This document shows, piece by piece, positions 37,279 through 45,886 of a DNA stretch of 64,000 nt. The first letter of the stretch is position 1. Each line of letters starts with the position of its first letter. The notes under the pieces were generated by a model that made no database searches, was not told where the DNA came from, and was given only the letters and a program-made list of their open reading frames with translations. This stretch comes from Flavobacterium sp. CYK-55 (GTDB taxonomy: Bacteria; Bacteroidota; Bacteroidia; Flavobacteriales; Flavobacteriaceae). The position numbers and the translations under genes are program-made. The stretch spans positions 1 to 64,000 of the forward strand of contig NZ_JAHCDK010000003.1 in NCBI RefSeq assembly GCF_018413465.1. The letters are read 5' to 3'.

Positions 37279-37384
37279 AAAAGTTATATTTTTTAGACAA
37301 TAGAATTTTGTTCGGTTGTTTTAACCGATGCTTGCGGCTCAGCTCAAAGCCAGTGAGTCGACCGATAAACTAAAATGTAAACTT

Positions 37385-37753
37385 TTATGCCGGAGGATGA
37401 AAAAAGGCAACACTATTCAAGTGAAAGTAATGATTAGAATAGCAATCGCCGATTGGTTTTTTATAGATAAAATAGGTTTGTACGACTTTTAATATTTCAA
37501 TTTGATGAAAATACAGAACTTCATCAGTAACCGAATTACTTTTTTTGTCTGAAGAATTTGATTTATCTGAGGTGTCAGCCGCTTGGGCCAATTGATTTTT
37601 AAGATGACATTTACCGTTGCAATGCAGCTGTGGTTTAGATTTGTTAACGCACAGGTTTTGGGCAATGTACTCATAATGCACCCAATAATTGATGATGGGC
37701 AACATAGGCTTGAAAAAAATCAGTAGTGCTATTATGAGGATTAACTTTTTCAC
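37385..37753 (-). CDS. Small membrane-anchored Cys/His protein of the copper operon
   Basis: 122 residues. A hydrophobic N-terminus (KKLILIIALLIFF) is a signal peptide or anchor. The notable motif is LCVNKSKPQLHCNGKCHLK with three Cys and two His, plausible for metal binding, and the C-terminus is His-rich (SNHYFHLNSVAFFHPPA). The start must be GTG at 37753, because a stop precedes it in frame. A perfect TAAATTTG promoter element lies 4 bp upstream, so the mRNA would be nearly leaderless. First gene of the leftward copper operon; the exact function is unknown. Confidence 0.72.
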   Translation of the reverse strand: MKKLILIIALLIFFKPMLPIINYWVHYEYIAQNLCVNKSKPQLHCNGKCHLKNQLAQAADTSDKSNSSDKKSNSVTDEVLYFHQIEILKVVQTYFIYKKPIGDCYSNHYFHLNSVAFFHPPA

Positions 37754-37757
37754 ACTA

Positions 37758-37833
37758 CAAATTTAATTGAGCCATAAAAGTCTTTCTTATGACCTGAGTC
37801 ATATTTTTCTTAATTTTATGAGAACTAAATTTA
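37758..37833. promoter_or_regulatory. Divergent promoter with palindromic Crp/Fnr-type site
   Basis: A perfect TATGAC-CTGA-GTCATA palindrome lies at 37788-37803. Leftward, TAAATTTG at 37758-37765 has its G 37.5 bp from the palindrome centre. Rightward, TAAATTTA at 37826-37833 ends 37.5 bp from it. One central site thus sits at the class II activator position of both promoters, those of the copper operon and of the regulator gene itself. Confidence 0.8.
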
Positions 37834-37891
37834 CAACCTCAAACTCTGAGTTTCTGAAAAACTACAAAGGTTGTAAGACACATCAAACAAT

Positions 37892-38479
37892 ATGGCAATA
37901 GATTTAGATTTACTTTTTACCTGGGGTGCTCTGGCCAAAGAATACAAAAAAAACGAAGTAATCATCAATGAAGGCGAAACCGCTCATTTTTATTTTCAGG
38001 TAATAGACGGATGTGTGCGCATGTTTAACTCAAATGATGACGGAAAAGAATTCACTCAAGGCTATTTCTGTAACGGTCAAAGTTTTGGTGAACCTCCGTT
38101 GTTTATTGACGAAAAATATCCGGCCACTGCTACCGCCTTTCAAGATGTTACGATCATCAAACTTTCAAAAGAAAAATTTTTAAAAATATTGGACGAGTAT
38201 CCGAGTATTCAAAAGAAATTCTTGATTTTAATGGCGCAACGCATTCACAGCAAAGCCAAAACTTCTAAAGACATCATCAATCAAAAACCAGAATTTAGAA
38301 TCTTAGCTTTTTTAAATTCAAACAAAAAAAGCAGTGATTCTACCAAAGAATTGGTGCCTTTTACCCGCCAGGAAATTGCCAATTTTACGGGTTTGCGCGT
38401 TGAAACCGTGATTCGCGCTTTATCAAAAATGAAAGCCGAAAACAAAATCGATATTATCAATCATAAAATATACTTCTGA
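37892..38479 (+). CDS. Crp/Fnr family transcriptional regulator
   Basis: 195 residues. The N-terminal cyclic-nucleotide-binding-like fold (NEVIINEGETAHFYFQVIDG) has no N-terminal Cys cluster, so it is not an Fnr-type 4Fe-4S sensor; a haem-type NO sensor like DNR is possible. The dimerisation helix lies near residues 105-130. The winged HTH is FTRQEIANFTGLRVETVIRA, with Glu and Arg in the recognition helix as in Crp/Fnr proteins that read TGA-type half-sites. Its own promoter carries the TATGAC palindrome. Control of the copper, nor, ric/nrd, nadAB and nos genes is inferred. Its stop overlaps the next ATG (TGATG). Confidence 0.9.
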   Translation: MAIDLDLLFTWGALAKEYKKNEVIINEGETAHFYFQVIDGCVRMFNSNDDGKEFTQGYFCNGQSFGEPPLFIDEKYPATATAFQDVTIIKLSKEKFLKILDEYPSIQKKFLILMAQRIHSKAKTSKDIINQKPEFRILAFLNSNKKSSDSTKELVPFTRQEIANFTGLRVETVIRALSKMKAENKIDIINHKIYF

Positions 38480-39696
38480 TGCTTTATCAAGCTAAATTTT
38501 GGCTTAAGTTTTCAATCTTTAATTTGCTGATTGTGGCCTTGGTTGGCTTGCTGATGCGCTACAAAATTGCTTTTGAATTTCCGTATTTAAATCAAAAAAG
38601 CCTACAACACGCACACTCTCATTTTGCGTTTTCAGGTTGGGTGAGCCACACCTTGATGGTTCTGATGATTTATACGCTGAGTAAAAAATTAAATGCTAAT
38701 GCTTTTTTCTCACCAAAATATGTTTGGCTTTTGGCTATTCACTTGGTGTGTGCCTATGGTATGTTGGTGTTTTTTACGGTTCAGGGATACGGATTTTTTT
38801 CTATTGTTTTTTCGAGTTTATCAGTGGTTGTCTCGTATGTGTTTGCCTTCTGGTTTTGGCGCGATTCTACAAAATTGATGCTCGGCCAACCTGCCTTGCC
38901 ATGGTTTAAAGCGGCTTTGTTTTTTAATGTAGTTTCATCAGTTGGCACCTTTGCATTGGCTTATATGATGGCCACCAAAAACATCCACCAAAACGAATAT
39001 TTAGCTTCTATATATTATTACCTGCATTTTCAGTACAACGGCTGGTTTTTCTTTGCCTGCGCAGGCTTATTGATAGGTTTTTTAAACCTTAAAACCCATG
39101 AGCAAAAAACATATAACCAATGCTTTTGGGCTTTGTTCATCAGTTGTATTCCCGCCTACGGACTGTCGATACTTTGGCTAGACTTACCCGTTTTTGTTTA
39201 TATAATTGTGGTTTTGGCAGCCTTGGTTCAAACTTTGGCTTGGCTCAAGCTTTTACAAGTTGTATTGGCCACACAAAAAAATAAATTTGCAAGTTTAGCA
39301 CCGCATCTTAGATTTATTTTCGCATTGGTCGCTTTGGCCTTGACTGTAAAGATGGCCTTGCAATTGGCCTCAGTAATCCCTTCAGTCAGTCAACTAGCTT
39401 TTGGTTTTAGACCTATTGTTATTGCTTATCTGCATTTGGTTTTATTGATGGTCATCAGTCTTTTTTTGCTCACCTACCTATTGGCCAAAAAACTGTTGCC
39501 CAACACATCCATCATGAAAAAAAGCTTTGTTGTATTTGTTGTGGGTGTGGTATGCAATGAGATTGTATTGGGCATTCAAGGAATCGCTTCTTTTAGTTAT
39601 ACCTTGATTCCCTTTCAAAACGAAACTCTCTTTGTAGTAGCTTTGGTTATGCTATTTGGTTTGATAGGCATGGTTGGGTCGGTATCAAAAAAATAA
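38479..39696 (+). CDS. Polytopic membrane protein with conserved-looking His clusters, function unknown
   Basis: 405 residues with about twelve membrane helices. Three helices carry His near helix ends: LQHAHSHFAFSGWVSH near residue 45, YYYLHFQYNGWFFF near residue 182 and VIAYLHLVLLMV near residue 315. This layout recalls haem-binding membrane proteins, distantly haem-copper oxidase subunit I, but the full ligand set of that family is not evident. It overlaps the regulator stop by 1 bp and precedes the fasciclin, norC and norB genes, so a role in NO sensing, NO reduction or NO detoxification is likely. It is not the NnrS family by the motifs I can see. Confidence 0.65.
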   Translation: MLYQAKFWLKFSIFNLLIVALVGLLMRYKIAFEFPYLNQKSLQHAHSHFAFSGWVSHTLMVLMIYTLSKKLNANAFFSPKYVWLLAIHLVCAYGMLVFFTVQGYGFFSIVFSSLSVVVSYVFAFWFWRDSTKLMLGQPALPWFKAALFFNVVSSVGTFALAYMMATKNIHQNEYLASIYYYLHFQYNGWFFFACAGLLIGFLNLKTHEQKTYNQCFWALFISCIPAYGLSILWLDLPVFVYIIVVLAALVQTLAWLKLLQVVLATQKNKFASLAPHLRFIFALVALALTVKMALQLASVIPSVSQLAFGFRPIVIAYLHLVLLMVISLFLLTYLLAKKLLPNTSIMKKSFVVFVVGVVCNEIVLGIQGIASFSYTLIPFQNETLFVVALVMLFGLIGMVGSVSKK

Positions 39697-39721
39697 AAAG
39701 ATTCTGAAAAAAAAGGCACTT

Positions 39722-39766
39722 TATGCGTGCAATCATAAAATATGCTTTTCATTATCAGGTACTTTG
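39722..39766 (+). promoter_or_regulatory. Regulator site and promoter of the fasciclin gene
   Basis: A degenerate TATGCG-TGCA-ATCATA site (39722-39737) lies with its centre 36.5 bp before the last G of TACTTTG (39760-39766). This is the same geometry as the three other sites. The predicted transcript starts about 20 bp before the ATG at 39792. Confidence 0.6.
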
Positions 39767-39791
39767 TATCACTAAACCAAGTATTTATATC

Positions 39792-40346
39792 ATGAAAACT
39801 ATTTTTAAACCTTTGATGATGGCTTGTTTGTTTGCAGCCATAAGTTGTAACCAAAATAAACAAGCCGAACCAGAAGCAACTGACAACAGCAACACCGAAC
39901 AAAGTGTTGGTCAAGAAGGTGTTGTTGATGACACCTCAAATCCAAACATCGTACAAGTGGCCGTAAAAAGTAAAGACCACACTACTTTGGTCGCTGCGTT
40001 AAAAGCTGCCGGATTGGTCACTTCACTGAGTAATGCCGGGCCATTTACCGTATTTGCGCCCACCAACGCAGCCTTTGATAAATTACCGGCCGGTACCGTT
40101 GAAGATTTGGTCAAACCCGAAAACAAACAAAAATTGGTGACTATTTTAGGATACCACACTTATGTAGGCGGTTTAAAAACGGACTATATGCAAGACGGTC
40201 AGACCTATGAAATGGTAACACCACAAAAAGTAACCATTACCAAAAAAGATGGAAAAACCTATGTCAATGGTTCTGAGATTGTAGCTTCTATCGAAACTTC
40301 TAACGGAATCATCCATGTTATCAACGATGTGTTGCTTCCGAAATAG
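39792..40346 (+). CDS. Fasciclin (FAS1) domain lipoprotein
   Basis: 184 residues from the ATG at 39792, giving a signal peptide with lipobox FAAISCNQN; the longer frame from 39723 would bury the signal. One FAS1 domain fills the rest: LVAALKAAGLVTSLSNAGPF, TVFAPTNAAFDKLPAGT and the NGIIHVINDVLLP box. It sits between the unknown membrane protein and norC. FAS1 proteins recur in nor/nos clusters of Bacteroidota, but their role there is unclear. A strong terminator follows. Confidence 0.85.
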   Translation: MKTIFKPLMMACLFAAISCNQNKQAEPEATDNSNTEQSVGQEGVVDDTSNPNIVQVAVKSKDHTTLVAALKAAGLVTSLSNAGPFTVFAPTNAAFDKLPAGTVEDLVKPENKQKLVTILGYHTYVGGLKTDYMQDGQTYEMVTPQKVTITKKDGKTYVNGSEIVASIETSNGIIHVINDVLLPK

Positions 40347-40381
40347 TTAATTATTAATTCATTTTTATTGATTTTTCAAGG

Positions 40382-40419
40382 AAAAAAGACGTGAAAGTTG
40401 TCGTTCGCGTCTTTTTTTT
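40382..40419 (+). terminator. Intrinsic terminator after the fasciclin gene
   Basis: AAAAAAGACG pairs with CGTC plus a run of eight T (40412-40419) around a 16-nt loop. norC begins 28 bp downstream, so some transcripts must read through or a separate norC promoter exists. Confidence 0.75.
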
Positions 40420-40447
40420 GAATGCTTGTATCCATAAAATATCGCAA

Positions 40448-40876
40448 ATGAAACTTTCTTACAAAATGTTCTTATGCTTACTCTTGGGTTTGTTTGTCAT
40501 TTACAATTTTAAAATCTATACAACAAAATCTGATTACGGAAACATTTGCCTTTCAGACCAAGCCCTCAAAGGAGAAACCTTATGGCTAAAACACAATTGT
40601 CACGCCTGTCATCAACTATATGGTTTGGGTGGATATTTGGGCCCCGATTTAACCAACATTTACAGCTTGCGAAAAAAAGATACCATTTATCTACAAAATA
40701 TATTCAACAGTGGTATTGGTGCCATGCCGAAGTTTCGTTTCAACAATACCGAAAAAAAACAACTCACGGCCTTTTTTAAAGAAATAGATCAAACCGGATA
40801 TTATCCGAACCAAGCTACTCTTGAAGCTAATGGCGCCCTCAAACTGAGATATAAAGACACTTTATATGAAGAATAA
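40448..40876 (+). CDS. norC: Nitric oxide reductase cytochrome c subunit NorC
   Basis: 142 residues from the ATG at 40448, which leaves a single N-terminal membrane anchor (KMFLCLLLGLFVIYNFKIY) before a periplasmic cytochrome c domain. The haem site is CHACH, followed by QLYGLGGYLGPDLTNIY, the NorC pattern, and the Met ligand is in the GAMPKF segment. NorC passes electrons to NorB for 2 NO + 2 e- + 2 H+ to N2O + H2O. It overlaps the norB start by 11 bp. The upstream in-frame ATG at 40391 lies inside the fasciclin terminator. Confidence 0.92.
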   Translation: MKLSYKMFLCLLLGLFVIYNFKIYTTKSDYGNICLSDQALKGETLWLKHNCHACHQLYGLGGYLGPDLTNIYSLRKKDTIYLQNIFNSGIGAMPKFRFNNTEKKQLTAFFKEIDQTGYYPNQATLEANGALKLRYKDTLYEE

Positions 40877-42182
40877 ACCTTTTTCTGACCTTTTTTTTAT
40901 TACCGCTTTAGTCTCTTTGTTTTTAGGCTTGCTCTTTGGGTTGTCGTCAGGTTTACAATATGTCATTCCGGGCTTGGCCAAAAACTTCCTTGCTTTTAAT
41001 CAGATGCGACCATTGCACACTTTGTTGGTAATCAGTTGGATTTTACTGGCAGCCATAGGCAATATTTACCGCTATTTGAATCAGCAACTGAATACTACCC
41101 ACAATAAACTCGTGTTTGTTCATTATGCATTGCTTGTAATCATCGGGTTATCTGTGGTTGCGTGTTATGCGAACGGCGATTTTTCAGGAAAAGAATATCT
41201 AGAATTTCCCACCGTTTTTTTTGGACCAATACTGTTTTCATGGATGTTATTTGGTTTTAATTTCTTTAAGACGATTCAATTTTCGTTCAAAAATCAGTCA
41301 GTATATGTTTGGATGTGGGCCACGGGCATTGTGTTTATGATCTATCATTTTGCCGAAGCACATCTGTGGCTACTACCATATTTTAAAGGTCACTTTATTC
41401 AAAATATGGCCCTTCAATGGAAGTCAGGCGGATCATACGTAGGCGCATGGAATATGTTGGTTTACGGAACTTCGTTGTATATCGCAGAGCAAACCACCCA
41501 CAATAATCTATCGGCTCGATCGCCCAAAGCTTTCTTTTTTTATTTTTTAGGATTGACCAATTTGATGTTTGGCTGGGCGCATCATGTGTATCTTTTGCCC
41601 ACCGCTCCTTGGTTGCGCTATTTGGCCTATGCAATCAGCATGACTGAATGGTTGGTTTTATGGTCGATACTCAAGGAATTCAAAAGCAAGATGCAACAAC
41701 AAGTGGTTCATCCGCATCCCATCACCGAAAAAATACTTCATTTATCAAGCTTTTGGGTTTTGCTCAATATTATTTTGGCGCTTTTGATATCGATTCCGGC
41801 ACTGAATCTTTTTACACACGGAACCCATACCACGGTAGCGCATTCTATGGGAACAACCATCGGAATTAACACCTTAATTTTATTGGCTTCTATAAGTTTT
41901 CGCTGTGAATCTGACGCAGTGATATCGGCACAATTACAAAAAGTATTGCAATTAGGACTCAGGGTTTTCAAACCTTCATTCTTTGTTTTCTGGTGTTGTT
42001 TATTGTTGATGGGAATTCGAAAAACACTCTGGCTATGGCAGGAATCTGAAGTTTCGTTTGCTGTTTTTCAGAAATCAATGTTGCCTTTTTACTGGATATT
42101 TTTATCGGCCGGGATTATGACAGCCTTAGGATTGACTTTGTTGATTCTGAGTTTTCTAAAGTCTTTACTAAAAAAAATGTAA
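40866..42182 (+). CDS. norB: Nitric oxide reductase large subunit NorB
   Basis: 438 residues, about twelve membrane helices, haem-copper oxidase superfamily. Visible ligands: the low-spin haem His in MRPLHTLLVISW; the FeB His residues in GWAHHVYLLP; and the last-helix ligands in THGTHTTVAHSMGTTIGIN, which match cNOR. The membrane segment AWNMLVYG is typical. With NorC it forms cytochrome c-dependent NOR, feeding N2O to NosZ. Converges on nrdG with 3 bp between stops. Confidence 0.92.
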   Translation: MKNKPFSDLFFITALVSLFLGLLFGLSSGLQYVIPGLAKNFLAFNQMRPLHTLLVISWILLAAIGNIYRYLNQQLNTTHNKLVFVHYALLVIIGLSVVACYANGDFSGKEYLEFPTVFFGPILFSWMLFGFNFFKTIQFSFKNQSVYVWMWATGIVFMIYHFAEAHLWLLPYFKGHFIQNMALQWKSGGSYVGAWNMLVYGTSLYIAEQTTHNNLSARSPKAFFFYFLGLTNLMFGWAHHVYLLPTAPWLRYLAYAISMTEWLVLWSILKEFKSKMQQQVVHPHPITEKILHLSSFWVLLNIILALLISIPALNLFTHGTHTTVAHSMGTTIGINTLILLASISFRCESDAVISAQLQKVLQLGLRVFKPSFFVFWCCLLLMGIRKTLWLWQESEVSFAVFQKSMLPFYWIFLSAGIMTALGLTLLILSFLKSLLKKM

Positions 42183-42185
42183 GAC

Positions 42186-42854
42186 TTATCTAACCGATAT
42201 TTGAAGGTTTTGATCCCGAAAAGCATCCAGGTTGTTTTGAGAATTATTCAAAGCAGTAAGCGTTGGCGAATTATTTCTAAAATGTTGCAGATAGTAAACG
42301 CCGCTGTATTGATTGAATTTCAGATAATCAATCATATCGTACATTTCTTGTTTGGCAATGAGCTCAGAATGATAAGTGGTTCTGACTTCAAAAGAATAAT
42401 TTCCGGCAATGAGCATTTTGAGTGAAGCCTCAAACTTATCAAACAAATCAGATTGTGTGATGAACTCAAAAGATTCGCGTTTAGATTTAAAATCTAAGGC
42501 CACATAATCAATCAACTGAGCCTCAAGTAATTTTTGAAGTTTTTTGGGTTGTGAACCGTTGGTATCAACTTTCACCAAGAATCCCATTTCTTTGACTGTT
42601 TTGATGTGTGATTCGATGTCTTTGTGCAACAAACATTCACCACCGCTAAAAACAACAGCATCCAACAAGCCCACGCGAGATTTTAAAAACACAAGCATTT
42701 GGTCTAAAGAAAATTTACCTTTTCCCAAAACAACCTCCGGGTTATAGCAATACAAACAGCGCATATTACAGCCTGCATACCATAAGATACAGGCTGTTTT
42801 GTCTGGATAGTCTAAAAGCGTAAAAGGAGTAAGGTTGCTAACAGGCCGAACCAT
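42186..42854 (-). CDS. nrdG: Anaerobic ribonucleotide reductase activating enzyme NrdG
   Basis: 222 residues, radical SAM enzyme. The CxxxCxxC cluster motif is in YAGCNMRCLYCYNPE; FSGGECLL is the GGE motif and VKVDTNGSQP follows. It makes the glycyl radical on NrdD using SAM and a 4Fe-4S cluster. It is last in the ric-nrdD-nrdD'-nrdG operon, and its start overlaps the 60-residue radical-domain gene by 17 bp, consistent with translational coupling between activator and target. Confidence 0.92.
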   Translation of the reverse strand: MVRPVSNLTPFTLLDYPDKTACILWYAGCNMRCLYCYNPEVVLGKGKFSLDQMLVFLKSRVGLLDAVVFSGGECLLHKDIESHIKTVKEMGFLVKVDTNGSQPKKLQKLLEAQLIDYVALDFKSKRESFEFITQSDLFDKFEASLKMLIAGNYSFEVRTTYHSELIAKQEMYDMIDYLKFNQYSGVYYLQHFRNNSPTLTALNNSQNNLDAFRDQNLQISVR

Positions 42855-43020
42855 GAATTACTTCTTTAAAATGGGCGCGTTGCTGATGTTCGCCTTTTTT
42901 TCCGACATTAAAACTTTCTACCGGTCTGTGGTAGCCCATGACCCGAGTGTACACCAAACATTTGGTTCGAGACTCAAGATGTTTTTCTAAAAATTCATTT
43001 GTGATTGAGTTCATATTCAT
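42838..43020 (-). CDS. Separate glycyl-radical C-terminal domain of anaerobic ribonucleotide reductase
   Basis: 60 residues. The block YTRVMGYHRPVESFNVGKKG matches the radical-bearing C-terminus of NrdD (R-V-x-GY-x-RPV-x3-N-x-GK), with Gly29 the expected radical site. The N-terminal 20 residues look like an added helix. It has its own ATG, in a different frame from nrdD, overlapping that gene's 3' end by 26 bp. nrdD ends after its zinc-binding segment without this motif, so the holoenzyme must combine both chains, as the GrcA/YfiD spare part does for pyruvate formate-lyase. A simple frameshift is unlikely because this ORF has its own start and N-terminal extension. Confidence 0.85.
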   Translation of the reverse strand: MNMNSITNEFLEKHLESRTKCLVYTRVMGYHRPVESFNVGKKGEHQQRAHFKEVIHGSAC

Positions 43021-45112
43021 TTGTATTGAGTTGTTTTAATAAAATGTCATCGCACTTAGGGCAATATTCGTGTTCGCCGTTTAAATATCCGTGAATGGGG
43101 CAGATGCTAAAAACCGGAGTGACCGTTATGTATGGCAATCTAAATTGGGTCAATACTTTACGCACGAATTCTTTGCATGCTTTTGCTGAACTGAGCCGTT
43201 CGCTCATGTATAAATGCAATACGGTTCCGCCGGTATATTTGCATTGCAATTCATCTTGTAACAACAAAGCTTCAAAAGGATCTTCAGTATGTTGCACCGG
43301 AATTTGTGAACTATTGGTGTAATAAATATGAGGCGCTGTTCCGGCCTGAATAATCTGCGGATAACGCTTGAGGTCTTCTTTGGCAAAACGATAAGTGGTT
43401 CCCTCAGCCGGAGTAGCCTCAAGATTGTATAAATTGCCTGTTTCTTCTTGAAACAATCGCATTTTTTTTCGGATATAATCTAAAATTTCAAGGCAAAATT
43501 CTTTCCCAAACGAGGTTGTTAAATCATGCTGGTCGTGGGTAAAATTCCGAACCATTTCATTCATTCCGTTGACTCCAATGGTTGAAAAGTGATTTCTAAA
43601 ATGCGGCAGATATCTTTTGGTATACGGATACAAGCCTCGGTCATACATTTCTTGAATAAATTGGCGTTTCTTTTCAAGTATTGATTTTGCCATATGCAAT
43701 AAATCGTCCAATCTGGTGTAAAAAGCCGTAATATCATCGGCATATAAATAACCCAAACGCGCCATGTTCAGGGTAACAACACCGATACTACCGGTCATTT
43801 CTGCGCTGCCAAAAAGACCATTTCCGCGCTTGAGCAATTCGCGCAAATCAAGTTGTAAACGACAACACATACTTCGGACGGCATTGGGTTTATAAGCCTC
43901 GGGATTCTCAGTTTTTTGCCCGTTTACATCATAAGTATACTGACTGCCAATAAAATTCTGAAAGTATGATGAACCTATTTTGGCTGTGTTCTCAAAGAGC
44001 AAATCAACATTTTCGCCTTCCCAATCAAAATCTTCTGTGATGTTGACCGTCGGAATCGGAAAAGTAAACGGTTGGCCATGAGCATCACCTTCGGTCATAA
44101 TGGTGTAATAGGCTTTGTTGATCAGATTCATTTCGGGCTGAAAATGCTCATAACACAAATCAGTCAGGTTTTCAACGCCTCTTTTTTGTGCTAATTGCAA
44201 CAAATCAATCGATGCATTCTTTGAAAATAAATGCTGTCCTGCCCGCGTGGGAATTTGTTTTTTTAAATCTTCGGGCGCTACCCAATCAAGTGTAATATTG
44301 GTAAAAGGCGATTGGCCCCAGCGCGCGGGAACATTTAAATTATAAACAAAACTTCGGATGGCTTTGAGCACTTCGTCAAATGACAATTGATCTTTAAATA
44401 CATAAGGCGCCAAATAGGTGTCAAAAGAGCTAAACGCTTGTGCGCCGGCCCATTCGCTTTGCAAGATGCCCAAAAAATTAGCCATTTGCCCCAGAGCTTC
44501 CCGAAAATGCGCCGGTGGTTTGCTCTCAACGCGACCGCGTACTCCGTTAAATCCTTCGTCAAGCAATGCCCGCAAACTCCAACCAGCACAATAACCGGTG
44601 AGGCAATCTAAATCGTGAATGTGTATATCTGCGTTGCGGTGGGCATAACCTTCTTCTTTTGTATATACTTTGTCAAGCCAATAATTGGCAATGATTTTTC
44701 CGGCTACATTATTGACCAAACCAGCATTAGAATAGGATGTGTTGGCATTGGCATGAATGCGCCAATCTGTTTGCGAAATATATTCTTCAATGGTTTGGGT
44801 GCTGTTTACATAGGTTGTGTCATCGTTCAAACCAGCGATGTGTTCGCGCTGTAATTTTCGGGTATGCCTGTAAAGCATAAACGAACGCATGACCAAAAAA
44901 TAATCGAAATCAAAAAGCGTTTGCTCAATGATGTCTTGAATTTCTTCAACGGCCCATATTTTTCTTTGGTTTAACTTTTCTATGATTGCTTCAAATACTT
45001 GAGGGTCAAACTCAGTCGTTACACTTTGGAAACTTTTTAAAAGAGCATCTCTAATTTTAAAGTCTAAGAAAGGTTGTTGCTGACCATTTCTTTTGATTAC
45101 CAATTTTTCCAT
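42995..45112 (-). CDS. nrdD: Anaerobic ribonucleoside-triphosphate reductase NrdD, core lacking the glycyl-radical tail
   Basis: 705 residues. N-terminal ATP-cone (VIKRNGQQQPFLDFKIRDAL), then the ten-stranded barrel. HDLDCLTGYCAGWSLRALL carries the active-site Cys region, and RSMCCRLQLDLRELLKRGNG and GSIGVVTLNMARLGY are class III signatures. The C-terminus has the metal-binding stretch CPIHGYLNGEHEYCPKC and then stops after ELNHK, before any RVxGY radical motif; that motif is on the next small gene. It is 14 bp downstream of ric. Makes dNTPs without oxygen. Confidence 0.93.
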   Translation of the reverse strand: MEKLVIKRNGQQQPFLDFKIRDALLKSFQSVTTEFDPQVFEAIIEKLNQRKIWAVEEIQDIIEQTLFDFDYFLVMRSFMLYRHTRKLQREHIAGLNDDTTYVNSTQTIEEYISQTDWRIHANANTSYSNAGLVNNVAGKIIANYWLDKVYTKEEGYAHRNADIHIHDLDCLTGYCAGWSLRALLDEGFNGVRGRVESKPPAHFREALGQMANFLGILQSEWAGAQAFSSFDTYLAPYVFKDQLSFDEVLKAIRSFVYNLNVPARWGQSPFTNITLDWVAPEDLKKQIPTRAGQHLFSKNASIDLLQLAQKRGVENLTDLCYEHFQPEMNLINKAYYTIMTEGDAHGQPFTFPIPTVNITEDFDWEGENVDLLFENTAKIGSSYFQNFIGSQYTYDVNGQKTENPEAYKPNAVRSMCCRLQLDLRELLKRGNGLFGSAEMTGSIGVVTLNMARLGYLYADDITAFYTRLDDLLHMAKSILEKKRQFIQEMYDRGLYPYTKRYLPHFRNHFSTIGVNGMNEMVRNFTHDQHDLTTSFGKEFCLEILDYIRKKMRLFQEETGNLYNLEATPAEGTTYRFAKEDLKRYPQIIQAGTAPHIYYTNSSQIPVQHTEDPFEALLLQDELQCKYTGGTVLHLYMSERLSSAKACKEFVRKVLTQFRLPYITVTPVFSICPIHGYLNGEHEYCPKCDDILLKQLNTNEYELNHK

Positions 45113-45126
45113 GAGCTTTCAAAGAT

Positions 45127-45855
45127 TTAAACAATGGTAAAATGCGATTCAAGTTCAATAGCTTTCGGAAACACAATGTTGTTTTCTAAATGAATGTGTT
45201 TGTGCAGATCTTTTTCAAAATCAGCCAACAGCGCAAAAGTTACTCGGTAGGTTTCACAAGCATCAGTTGGCGGTGTATACTGTTGGGTAAGTTTGGCAAT
45301 AATATCAAAGCGAGTTCCTTCATTGTCGTGTTCATCCTTCATTTGCGCAATCGGGTTTTCAACGGTTAAAAACGCAGGTTGCTCAATGGTTTGTTTTTGC
45401 TGTAAAGCCAACAACATTTTTTTGATAAACGGAAACAAAATCAGCTCTTCTTTTTTCATGTGCTGCGCCAATTCGGTAGCTGTGATTTTAAAGTGTAAGG
45501 CTATTTCTAAAAGCTCCGGATGTCTTTGCCCGTGTACTTTGCCCAATTTGTCTAAGTAAAATAAAAGCGTTTGAGATTGTTCGGTAACATACCGATGATG
45601 TGTCTTTTCAATATAATCAATCAGCAAGTCAAGTGGCCAAGATTTAAAATCAACATCAGACGGCGAATCACTGCTTAAAACAGTTTCTATTTCAGTGAGT
45701 AGTTGCTCTAAGTCAATTCCTTTTTTGGTGCATGCTTGGTCAATACTTCGGTGGCCTTTACAGCAAAAATCAATGCCGTATTTTGAAAAAACAGCAGCGG
45801 TTCTATAGTCATCAGCGACAATGGCGCCCACGGTTGGATAAGTGATATCATTCAT
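45127..45855 (-). CDS. ric: Ric/YtfE/ScdA di-iron protein (repair of iron centres)
   Basis: 242 residues. The N-terminal ScdA-type domain carries FSKYGIDFCCKGHRS, and the hemerythrin-like domain has the di-iron ligands in KTHHRYVTEQS, GKVHGQRHPELL, MKKEELILFPF, KDEHDNEGTRF and LHKHIHLENNIVFP. Ric proteins restore Fe-S clusters damaged by NO or oxidative stress. It is the first gene of the leftward operon that also encodes the oxygen-sensitive NrdD and NrdG, and its promoter carries the TATGAC palindrome shared with nadA. Confidence 0.92.
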   Translation of the reverse strand: MNDITYPTVGAIVADDYRTAAVFSKYGIDFCCKGHRSIDQACTKKGIDLEQLLTEIETVLSSDSPSDVDFKSWPLDLLIDYIEKTHHRYVTEQSQTLLFYLDKLGKVHGQRHPELLEIALHFKITATELAQHMKKEELILFPFIKKMLLALQQKQTIEQPAFLTVENPIAQMKDEHDNEGTRFDIIAKLTQQYTPPTDACETYRVTFALLADFEKDLHKHIHLENNIVFPKAIELESHFTIV

Positions 45856-45886
45856 AAAAATGCTTTTTAAATTATTATAAGTTGAA

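Noticed and set aside
40360..40380. Fnr-type box (TTGA-N4-TCAA) before norC
   Set aside because: It lies at the end of the fasciclin transcript, upstream of the terminator, with no promoter element at the spacing seen at the four other sites.
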